Assembly (NCBI GenBank): GCA_022266195.1
Contig: WHVY01000001.1
Span: forward strand, 16,554,001 to 16,618,000
Length of the DNA stretch: 64,000 nucleotides
Origin: Tetranychus cinnabarinus
Taxonomy: Eukaryota > Arthropoda > Arachnida > Trombidiformes > Tetranychidae
Reading direction: 5' to 3'
This document shows, piece after piece, positions 23,216 to 33,100 of this stretch; the stretch's first letter is position 1; each line of letters begins with the position of its first letter. Position numbers and translations under genes: made by a program. Under the pieces are notes generated by a model, which had not been told where the DNA came from, did no database searches, and saw nothing but the letters and a program-made list of their open reading frames with translations.

Positions 23216-24345
23216 TCATTTAAAAAATCCTGGTAAAGCCAAGCCAATAGTTAGTGTAATGATGGCCAAAGATGATATGAAATTGACTGAAACCACGCAC
23301 AGACCAGCAAATGTGAATCCAACATCGTCTCGACGGATTCGTAATAGAAACAAATTTATCTAGAAATTGGAAATAAAAATGCGGAAAAGGTTTCAAGTAA
23401 TGAAAGGGACAAAAGGTTTACCTCATTCATGGTTTCAATTGATCGTACCAAGTTTGGTGATAGTGAAAGATCATGAACTTTGTTGAATACTTGGATTGAC
23501 AAGTAGTTTACTCGAGCAAAATGGTAACCACTTACACACAGTATACTCAGGGTAAAAACTGCTCTACCAATTAAAGCTAGTATTCGTATCATGGTTTGAT
23601 TGGGCGCTAACATTAAACCAATGCCACAAATAGAGTAGATTGTCAAGAATCCGAAAGTGTTCAAAACATTCAATCTGAAAAAGAAATCAATTTTTCTAGT
23701 AAACTCAATTGTTTGACTATGCATGTGACGGACTGATTTAATAGCATGATAAACACCTACTCCAACAGACTCGTTAACCATCTTAAATAGAGAATCAAAA
23801 AATGAGTGAAAAAAGACGAAATTTGATTGTAAATAGATACACGTTTCATAAATAAATTGCTGTTCCAAAATTAAACCCAATTCACGAATATACGCAAATA
23901 CGATTTCAACGTAGTTATATGTCAAACTAAAAGGGTTAAAATAATATTCCAAGGTTAATATGGTCACTCTCGTTAGAGACTGTAATATAATTATAAGTCG
24001 ATTGATCTTCTGCCATTTGTTCACATATGAAGTCTGTGCCAGGCCAAAAGGAGTCTTGATACTGTATTGGAAGTAGTTGATATACTCAACATAAATTGGA
24101 CTGTTGTATTTGTAGAGCAATGTAGTTGCGACAAGACTTGTAGCAATGGAGGAATTAACGATCATTGTACATCTAGTGTATGTTAAAGTGCCAGTATCGA
24201 TTCCAAGATGAGTGATTTTTGTGGATATTTGAATTTTGTATAGTTTGACTGTAGCATAGAGTAGAAAGCTAATCGAAGTAAACAAATGCAGGACTTGACT
24301 TGATATGTTTTCACGTAAAGGGATTTGGCAAAAGTACTTGATGGT
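23216..24345 (-). CDS. Gustatory-receptor-like protein (diverged), 5' end unresolved
   Basis: Another 7TM chemoreceptor candidate, unrelated in detail to the tandem cluster. Exon 1 is open from 24345 down to 23422 (308 codons) and ends at the GAG|GTAAAC donor; exon 2 is 23359-23216, after TTTCTAG, encoding INLFLLRIRRDDVGFTFAGL and then a last membrane segment ending LALPGFFK. The RxDDVGFTFAGL...hydrophobic layout is the typical C-terminal exon of the family. The 5' end is a problem. The frame has no ATG before about 24160, which would remove the first membrane segment. An ATG at 24389 (MDYNKLMKIIEKSTKPS) opens in a different frame and overlaps it, and a TAA at 24348-24346 closes the receptor frame upstream. 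A one-base frameshift or an unseen 5' exon would explain this, so the gene may be broken. Confidence 0.65.
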
Positions 24346-25270
24346 TTAGTTGATTTTTCAATGATTTTCATCAATTTATTGTAATCCATTTTATCACATT
24401 AAACAATGAAATCTGTAATTTTGAAATTAACTTACAGGATTGTTAGATGCATGGAAGAAAAACTAAACTGATTTTATGTTTGGTATGTTTATTGATAGAG
24501 ACTTATTCATCCATTTCAATGCATATTAAACTTTCATACTCAAGAATAATTAATAATAGCGATATTTATATCAACGTAAAGCGAAGTGTTACTTTAAAAA
24601 TCAATCATTATATTGATACTTTCATTTCATTGTATGGTTAATTTTTAATTTTTAATGAAAATTAAATTTTTAGGAAAAGCATATGTAGCTGAAAATTATC
24701 CCCATTGTGTTGGCTGTTCACTGAGTCAAGTAAATCTTTCGAGTTTCATGATAAAATTTCATGTTAGAGACTGATATTTGTGATTCGGTGGTGAGTGATA
24801 ATTTGCTTTAAAACTGATGATTTTAAAGGTTTTAAAACAAAAATGTTTGAAATAAAGGCAACACTTCTGGATGTTTAAATAAAACAAAATGTTAGTCAGT
24901 TTATTGACGTTCATCCAACTGTCTTTCAAAAATTGAAACAATTATTGATATAACCAGAAGAAAATCATTCCCTGTAACTCCGAATTCAATCTTGAGGGAA
25001 ATCATGATAGAAATTATTCTACATTTAATTTTGTTCAATCATTTTGAATAATAAAAGTTGCTAACTGAAAAGTTGACCCAAACATTGAAATGATATTGAA
25101 TTCATTAAAGTAAATTTATTATAATAACTAATGAGTTTGATCATTATTCAAATGTTAATATTTTGAGCCTGTATTCAGTTTGATTAAAAATAAGCGTCTG
25201 ATCATGAATTATTGGTTATTTTGTCGAAGGTGAAAATTATAAATAGTTTAATTTAATAGACAATAAATAT

Positions 25271-25455
25271 TAAAAAGATACATCGAGCAAAAGAGCAGAA
25301 TTGAAACTAAAATTTGCCATTCCATTGATTTTGCCACCGATTCTCACTGGAACAGAAATTTCGCGTCATTTCAACGTGATTTTCTCAGTAACCTGAGTTC
25401 CCTCAAAACTCTGACCATTTATCGTGAAATCATTCAATGTCAACTTTCATATTTT
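25271..25455 (-). pseudogene. Possible degraded coding fragment
   Basis: On the minus strand one frame reads as protein-like sequence interrupted by in-frame TGA codons at 25447-25449 and 25366-25368: KLTLNDFTINGQSFEGTQ, VTEKITLK, stop, REISVPVRIGGKING, MANFSFNSALLLDVSF, stop. The composition (beta-strand-like alternation, few low-complexity runs) differs from its surroundings. I do not recognise the family. The second segment could instead be a terminal exon following the acceptor-like TTCTGTTCCAG. It may also be chance. Confidence 0.25.
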
Positions 25456-26005
25456 CTGGTAAAATCTGTTATTTTATATCAAGAGCTGCTTGCTAACCTT
25501 GCCAACACAGTTGTGATTGAACCATTTGTGTTGAGACAAAATCATTTAAATACATGTGGCATTCACAACTAACATGAATAATTATTTGAATTTTTTGACT
25601 AATCAGTTAAAATTAATAAATTACTTGGAATAGAGTCCAAAAAGAAGATTAAACAATTAAAAGACGCTTCTTCGAAGAAACATAACCAGAATCAGCTCAA
25701 TGATGTCTAGCCTTAGCTAGAACCAATCAAGTTTTATGGTGAAATTGATATTTTATTCAGGCCTTCACTTCAAGGTGGCTGATTGTTATTCAAATAGTCA
25801 ACAACCAACATGTAAACATTTGTTGGTAAATATTTCTATCCACAGGGAAACACGTACAAAAAGATATAACCTGTTAATTTATTAGACAACAATCTGTTTC
25901 TCACAGCAAAATGAAACATCTCCATGAATTGTTTCATTTCCCTGCCCTCTTATCTCTCTCCATTGTTTCCCACCCTTCATCATTATCACCATTCTCGACA
26001 TCACA

Positions 26006-26011
26006 TATAAA
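26006..26011 (+). promoter_or_regulatory. TATA-like element upstream of small secreted peptide gene
   Basis: TATAAA lies about 155 bases before the ATG at 26164, a plausible distance if the 5' untranslated region is around 120 bases. There is no independent evidence of a transcription start. Confidence 0.3.
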
Positions 26012-26163
26012 CTGAATCAACCATAAATAATAATTTATTTGCCGGTAAATTTCATTCACAGTTTGTCTTGAAGAACCCAAATTTTTAGTCATTTCTGGTA
26101 AACACCAGATACTTCAGTGTTATTTTACCTTTAAAAGTGCCATCAATACAAAGCAACAACAAA

Positions 26164-26829
26164 ATGAAGACTATTGCAATCATCTTGATGATTATTTACT
26201 TTATCCAGTTTACAATGTTAATTGCCATCCCAGTTGGTAAAGGTAAGTTGATACATTAAATTGACCCTTTCCGATGACCAATTGTTTCACAAAACCAATT
26301 ATTTGTAACCTGAAGTTGAACTGCAAAATGTGCGACTTAAAAACTTGATCAGCCTTCATTGAAGATTGGAAGATTTTCACAATTATTAAAACAAAAACAA
26401 ATATAAATGTAAACACTTAACACCATTATCAATCAATCTACCTGTTGATGATTAAATCGACTCAATCATCGCTTTATTGAGACTCTAATTGTTTACCAGA
26501 AAAATTGCTTTCATATATCAGCTTCAATAGTAATCAAAGTGGACCATCAATCTTTTTGTTTTTCCCTTTTTCCAATTAGATCAAGGATCAGCTAATTGGC
26601 CGATACTTGGTGAAGATCGTGAGTATTGTGATTGTTGATATTAGTGATCAAAGATTTGAATCAATTCTAATCACAACTGTTTTCCTTGTTTAATCATTCA
26701 GCTATTCATGAGCCAGTATTTAAATCAACGGACGACAGTTTATCCCATGAATTCCCAGCCGATGCTGCTTATTGGCCAAAATGGGACAACAATAGTACAG
26801 AGTCACCAGAAAACCTGAAAACATTTTAA
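26164..26829 (+). CDS. Small secreted protein of unknown function (81 aa)
   Basis: Three short coding exons at 26164-26242, 26580-26618 and 26702-26829 join in phase (1, 1) to encode 81 aa. The first exon encodes a signal peptide (MKTIAIILMIIYFIQFTMLI followed by AIPVGK). The mature part is acidic and has repeated Trp-Pro motifs (SANWPILGED, AAYWPKWDN) and one N-glycosylation site (NNST); it has no cysteine, so it is not a disulfide-rich toxin or defensin. Introns have GTAAGT/TTAG and GTGAGT/TCAG ends. AATAAA signals follow at 26851-26856 and 26862-26867. I do not recognise a family; a neuropeptide precursor or a salivary/cuticular peptide are possibilities only. Confidence 0.7.
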
Positions 26830-28281
26830 ATGAAAGAAAATTTGAAATTTAATAAATTAACAATAAAATTTCTTGACTCTTTCTTAAACATTGATATTGA
26901 ATTGTTGTGAACCTCAGATTAGCTCAATTTTCCGATTGCATCAAACATCATTGAACCCTTTAACCAGTTAGACATAGAACGGAAATAATGTGGTTACAAC
27001 AGGCAAAAAATGGACCTTCATGAATGGAATCAAAGATGATCAACAATTTGGTGTATCTAAACATTATATAATCTAATATAAGTATATTGATATAAAAAAT
27101 AGACCAATGATGTATCAACATCATAAGCCTGAGAAAGTGTTTTTTTATGCATCCACATCAGAAGCGACATCATCTTCGCGATAGATACGTAAAGATGAAT
27201 TCATAGTTGTTTAGGGAACGAACAAGCTTCGTCTTGAGACACTTTCATTTGACTGTCCATATGTCACTATTTGGGTTCAGTTTTAGTATCAAAAAAGAGC
27301 CACAAAAAAAGATAACCAAAGCCAACTTTCTTTGGTTCCGTAGGAAAGTTTATTTTTTCAGGTAATTCGGTCTAAAGATATGATGAGGAAGATGCAAAAA
27401 AAATATATAAGATGTTTGGAAATAAGATGAATGAAAAAAAGTGATCAAAGGGTGGTTTTTTTACCATTTCACGAAGTTGTGAGAAAATTTCTGATATGAA
27501 GGAGAAGACGGAGAAGATGAAGATGATGAAGGGACGAGAAAAGGAGGAGGTTAGGAGGATAAATAAAAGGGAAAGGAGGAGGTTAAAGTGTTTAAGGTTG
27601 TTACCTGTACATTTAAGGTCTAGTTTACCTTTAATCTTTTGTTGCCAATGCGAAGGTTACATTTTTTTGTTAATAATCTTTTACCCTTAACCTTAACCTT
27701 TTTGTGTTGCTCTTTGTAAGGCCTTAAAAGGTAGGCAAAGGATTGTATTGAATAAGATGATAGTTTTTTTTACTTCCTAGTTAATAGGAAACTAATATCG
27801 TAATATTTAACCAGAATTAGAATGGTTAAGTTGCAATTTTTTTATATTGATATTTATCGTTATACAATAGTAATCGTAAATGTTTTCTCACATTATCCAA
27901 GTTAGCATTTATCTTTTCAATCTTTAGCTTCGTAATTGTTGCTGATATTGCTATTCACTATTTTTAACTGTTTGACAACAAAGTGTAACTGTTTTACAGG
28001 TATTTAGGAGATGAAACAAATCTCTGATATGTTCAACAATATTTGATAAAAAGCCAATGAATTTGTAAGATGATGGATGGAATATTTAGAGAATGAAACA
28101 ATCATGAAAATTGTTACTGTCACCCTTGTCCAATACAGTCCTATTTCAAGAATTGCTATTAAATTTAACTGCTCTAAATTATTTTCACGACTATCAAATC
28201 CAGTTGAATTTAAGTTATTAATCAAAAGTAATAAAAAGAATCAAAAACCAAATCAAAATCAAATGTAGCAAAAATTTTTTG
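26830..28281. other. Intergenic region containing one copy of a dispersed repeat
   Basis: Apart from the poly(A) region of the small peptide gene and the 0.8 kb repeat at 27038-27836, no feature is seen. Short overlapping frames near 28000-28270 show no family content. Confidence 0.5.
27038..27836 (+). repeat. Dispersed ~0.8 kb repeat, copy 1
   Basis: Near-identical (estimated about 99% by eye) and in the same orientation as 37696-38492. It starts at GATCAACAATTTGG and ends near GGTTAAGTTGCAA. It has a purine-rich centre (AAGGAGGAGGTTAGGAGG) and CCTTAACCTTAACC near the end. There is no obvious terminal inverted repeat, target-site duplication or transposase, so the class is unknown. Confidence 0.85.
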
Positions 28282-28338
28282 AGAAACTAATTCAGTAGGT
28301 TTTAATTCTTTAAACAATTTACACAATACATTAGATAT
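28282..28338 (-). pseudogene. Truncated Mos 5' fragment in duplicated block
   Basis: Reverse complement corresponds to the first 19 or so codons of Mos at 19905-19961. The start codon is gone: ACATTAAACATATTTG in the parent is ACATTAGATATTTG here, a 2-base loss plus a substitution, leaving ISNVLCKL in place of MFNVLCKL. Nothing of the kinase domain is present, so it is a relic created by the duplication breakpoint. Confidence 0.88.
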
Positions 28339-28619
28339 TTGTATATTAAGACTCTGAACTGATTGAATTGACCAAATTATGGAATTATTACTTGGATTTT
28401 AATGAGTTATGTCCACATTGGTTAATAGTTTACTACTAAATTAACTTGATTCTTTGAAAAGTAGATCATCGGGCATACACTTCGCAATTCTTTAACATTC
28501 CCTCAAGTTTCAATTTTTCCAACAATGTTTGTTTTTAAATTAGTTTTTCTCAATTTTTTTGTGTATATTATCGTACTTTTTTGATTCTTGTTATATTTTC
28601 TTATGGATGTACCAACATT

Positions 28620-29803
28620 ATGTCTTTCATCTGTGGTAATTTGTTGCGTTTGACCAGATTTCAAAGAGAAGTTTCAAGGTAAGATTAATTTCTAGATCAA
28701 AATATGAATTTGTACAAACACATGTCTAATATCATTTGTTTTATTTTGTTTAATATTATTTTGATAGATATTGTGTTGGAAAAAGAATTACATCAAGTGA
28801 ATTAAGCATCCCTAGATATTTATCAACTGGTTCAAATCAAGATGATGATGACAAGAATCCAAAGGTTATTAAAGCAAAACTTGAGAAAGTAGCTAAAAAA
28901 ATTGGCAATAAAATTGATGGTGAAGAAGGTAAAAAAACTAAAGAAGGTTTAATGAAAATGGTCAGTTTACAATTTGAAGAAAGTAAAGCTCCTGATTCAA
29001 ATGCAATGGCTAATATTGCAAATATTTTAAAGTAAGAATTAATATAAAGGTTTCTAAATTTTAGCTCTAATTCTAGTATAATTAATTTAATCTTTCTGTT
29101 TTTTTTTCAAAAAAATAGGGATTTGCCGGTTGAAGTATCTAAAAAGATGTCAAAGGGTATGACAAAAAATAAAGACCAACAAAGATTTGCTGATAAACAA
29201 GAGAATAGATTTGCTGAACGACAAGAAAATAGATTTGTTGATAAAGAAGGAAACAGATCGCGTAGTTGGAGAGATAGACCACCACAATTAGATTTTAGGA
29301 ATAGAACTACAAATTTTGATAGAAAAGATGGACGTAATTATCAAGAAAGACCTCATCGACAACATGAATATGTGAATTATAATGCTGCAAAGCCTTTAAA
29401 TCTTTTTGATAATAAATCACCAAATGGAGATTACTTTACATTAGAAACATGGAAAAGATTACGCGATGAAGAAATGGACTTGGAATTTCGAAAACCGCCA
29501 AAGAATGCTTTTGATGAAATGATTCAAATGACCAAAGAAGGTAAATTATGGAGTTATCCAATTGATAATGAAGCTGGATTGGAGGAAGAAGCAAAAGTTC
29601 CCTTTTATGATCATATATTTCTTGATCATCTTCTTGAAGGAATCCCAGAATCTGGTCCAGTTCGAGAGTTTATTGATATAATGATGATTGGTGTGACTAA
29701 TAATGCATTTATAACTGTAGAAAGAAAACATGCGATTGTTAAATGGTATGTTGATTTTTTCAAAGAGAAAGAGCAAATTCTAAGGGAATGTGGTGCTCTT
29801 TAA
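28620..29803 (+). CDS. MRPS31: Mitochondrial ribosomal protein S31 (mS31), copy 2
   Basis: Second intact copy of the mitochondrial small-subunit protein. Coding exons are 28620-28678, 28768-29031 and 29119-29803, exactly the same lengths (59, 264, 685) and phases as copy 1, encoding 335 aa. Only a few residues differ from copy 1 (for example the early I to F at position 3, SKV to SKA, TTNKD to TKNKD, FSDRQ to FAERQ), and most nucleotide changes are silent, which suggests both copies are under constraint or the duplication is very young. The AATAAA after the stop in copy 1 is AATATA here. An upstream out-of-frame ATG is also present at 28603. It lies about 340 bases 5' of the Rbfox start codon on the same strand. 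Confidence 0.85.
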
Positions 29804-29852
29804 AATATCAATATATCTTTGTATAATTTAAAATCTGTTGTATAGTCATAGA

Positions 29853-30146
29853 GCTCGTAATTTAATTAATTGTCATTTTTATTAAAGTTGTCAGTTTACC
29901 TTAACTGTGGTTCCTTTGTTATTTTAAAAAAGTTATTTCATAATGTACGGTCAAAGATGGCGCCTTTTCAAATGAGGAACCCTAAATAATGGTTTGTTAC
30001 ATGCGTAAAGGCATGGATAAAGAGTAAAATAAGGACTGATGGTTGTTAGTCTTAATATTTGGTTGTAAGTCTATCATTCTCTCGTTGAACATCTCATCTC
30101 GTCCATCGTGCTTTCAAAAAATTAGTGTTTTTTGTCAACAAATATT
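29853..30146. promoter_or_regulatory. Rbfox 5' region
   Basis: Short interval between the end of the duplicated block and the Rbfox ATG; it must contain the proximal 5' untranslated region and perhaps a promoter, unless upstream exons lie elsewhere. It includes AAGATGGCGCC at 29954-29964, resembling the core of a CTCF-type site. Confidence 0.4.
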
Positions 30147-33100
30147 ATGGCTGATCATCATGAACAGCCACAACCACAGCAACAACACCTTCATCTTCAA
30201 CAACAACCACAATCGACTCAACCGACACAGCTTCAGCAACAACAACAACCGACACAACCGTCTCAGCTACAGCAACAACAACAGTCGCTGCAACAACAAA
30301 TTCAACAGCAGTTATTACAGCAACAACAAAATCATCAACAGCCACAACAATCTACACAATTACAATTATCACAACAATTATCACAGCAGCTATCACAGCA
30401 GCTATCTCAACAATTACCACAACAACTACCACAACAGCTACCCCAGCAACAACAACAGTCATCTCCAGCATTTAAATCATCTCAATCTACACCAAAAAAT
30501 TGTCTCTCTCTAGATGTTGGTACATCTATGGAAGACCAATCAACTCCAGAAATACCTTCTACAATTTTAAATTCAACTAGTTTAAATGCTTCGACAAACG
30601 CAGCTCTTACCTCATCAGCATCAAATCAACCCAAACGTTTACATGTCAGCAATATTCCATTTAGATTTAGGGATCCAGATTTAAGACAATTATTTGGAGT
30701 AAGTCAATCTCATCAAGTTGAGCTTATGACCATGAAAATTTTCCTTTTATTAACGTTTTTCTCTTTCTCTTTTTTACACAGCAATTTGGTCCTATTCTTG
30801 ATGTCGAGATTATTTTTAATGAAAGAGGATCGAAAGGTTTTGGTTTTGTAACCTTTGCCCATGCGGCTGATGCTGGAAAGGCCAGAGAACAGTTAAATGG
30901 TACAATAGTGGAAGGTAGAAAAATAGAAGTGAGTCATCAACATCATTTTCCAACTCAAGAATTGGAGGAAAACAAAAATGACGAAAATGTGTGTTGCCTG
31001 AAATAGCTTCAACATGAGAGGAAGAAAACAGAGAAAGTGAAAGAGATAGTAAAGTTATACCAGAAGAAGAATAAAGAGAGACTTAGGAAGTGATGGGGAG
31101 TAATTTTAGCTTAGTACGAGAGTGAATCGTCTTGGTTTTGCTCTTCCATTTCGCATAAAATTGCATGCAAACTCAAATTTCATCATCCATCTTCATCCCT
31201 CTTCTCGTCTTCGATAACATTCATCTTTATAGACTTTTCTTTATTGTTTTCCTTCGATAATTGACAATTTTATTTAACAAATCCATTCTATCCATGCATT
31301 GATTAACACATAATTCCACTTGATTAACAATTTTCCTTTCTTCTCGTTCTTAGGTAAATAATGCTACTGCTCGAGTACAAACTAAAAAACCTACATCAAT
31401 TGCCGCAGCGGTTGCCGCTGCAGTTGCCGCTGCCTCAGTTATACCCAACGGTAAGTCTCCATTACCAATCAGATAAATTTTTATTTATTTCAATTTAGTT
31501 TCGTTTCTTTTGCCTTCTGTTTCATTTCATTTTTTTCTTGATTTAATTCAACATCAGATGCTTTAATTTGTTATTATAATTTCTTACACTTACTTCTCTA
31601 ATCAATTTGTTAAAACTACTATTGGTTGATTGGTTGTTTTTGAATGCTTTTTTGATCTGACACAATATTCACAATATCTTACATAAAATTATATGTTTAC
31701 AAGCAAAAAAAAATATCATTTTTGAGCTTTATGAAAATTTTTAATGAATCAAAATACATAGGAAATGTTGAATTTTGTTGAAAAATAAGTTCGCCTTTTT
31801 TTACCACGGATGATGCTATTGTAAGCATGGTTATTATTATTACATTACATTATACTATTTATTATGACTATTCTTAATACTATTATTACTATTTTTATTA
31901 TGATTTTGATTAAATATATGCGGATAGTAGTGTATGGAATTACAATTTATTATTATTATTGTTATTATGTATATATGAAATAACTCAATTTGGCGATGCG
32001 GAATGGGTTGTTGAAGATATGGTTACTTTAGTTGTTTTTTCATCCTTAGCAAGAATCGTCTAATTTCTTTAGTTAAATGCCTTTGTTTTTGATCCTCTTT
32101 TACTCATCATCATTCCTTGTCTTCACTTGTCTTCCTTTTTTGGTCTCTCTTAAACTTTATCTCACCATCTTCATCCTCTTGTACACTAACCAAGACTTAG
32201 ATATTTTGTGCTGCTGTTACATATTTATTTGAATAAATCATTGTTTTTTTGGCGCACTTATACTAACACAATATCAGTAGACTATTGATATAAGCACATT
32301 GGAATAGCACTCACTGAATATCAGAGTAAAACTCGCTCGATACTCTTTACTCCTCCACTTTGCTCGTTATTTTTTGTGCTCTTTTTAAAAATTGGTAACA
32401 CATAAAATCGATCGAATATTCTTCATCCATCTTCTTTCTCTCTTCTCCTCTACTTTTTCCCTTATCCTCATCACATCTTTCCCTTAATGCCTTCTCCTTT
32501 TTCGCCATCCTACTTCACCTCTTCCTTTTGCTACTCATTTATTGACTCACTCACGGAAAACTCTCTTGAAATGATTTTCAAACAAATCGATAAAATTCTT
32601 TGTACCAAAAGTATCTTTCACTTTCTCTCACTTTACCTCTCTCTCTCTCTCTCTTCCACCCTCTATCTTCCTCATCTCCATTCACATCATCATCTTAGTT
32701 ACTCAATTGCTGATTGTGGATAAAGATGAGAGAGAAATATTTTCAATTGTTCCCATTCTTCCTCATCAGTTTCTTTGCATCTCTTCACTTAGGAGTCTTA
32801 TTGCAACTCTCAATGACTATCAACTGAATGTGACAACTCTAAATTACATTTACATCTCATCAGTCCTCATCTTGATGAAAATATCCAATCTAATTAGATA
32901 TTAGTATCAAGATAATATGACAATGATTAAAGTTTAATGTTCACTCTCTTCACACATTTTATATATACAGGGTGTAAATCTCAAATACGCGGTTTCGAAT
33001 CGCTAATAACTTTTTTGTCCTTTGTCCGATTTCGAAATTTTTTTCGATTATATGTAGTCAAATAGTTAAAATTTTGTTCATAATAGTTCGTGAATTTATA

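Larger units (their letters stand above)
24390..26163. other. Intergenic region upstream of the small secreted peptide
   Basis: Mostly featureless AT-rich sequence. It contains the possible relic at 25271-25455 and a TATA-like element at 26006-26011. No complete gene is seen. Confidence 0.45.
28282..29852 (+). repeat. Segmental duplication, derived copy
   Basis: Direct-orientation duplicate of 19905-21465, located immediately 5' of Rbfox. It carries a truncated Mos 5' fragment, the divergent promoter interval and a whole MRPS31 gene. Differences are mainly single substitutions and small indels. Confidence 0.92.

Noticed and set aside
23148..23363. 71-codon plus-strand frame
   Set aside because: It is antisense to the last exon of the fourth receptor gene, which has correct splice signals and the typical C-terminal pattern.
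30043..30513. 156-codon frame rich in Asn/His/Ser overlapping the start of Rbfox, and an antisense Val/Ala-rich frame at 30145-30345
   Set aside because: Both are alternative-frame readings of the CAA/CAG repeat in Rbfox exon 1.
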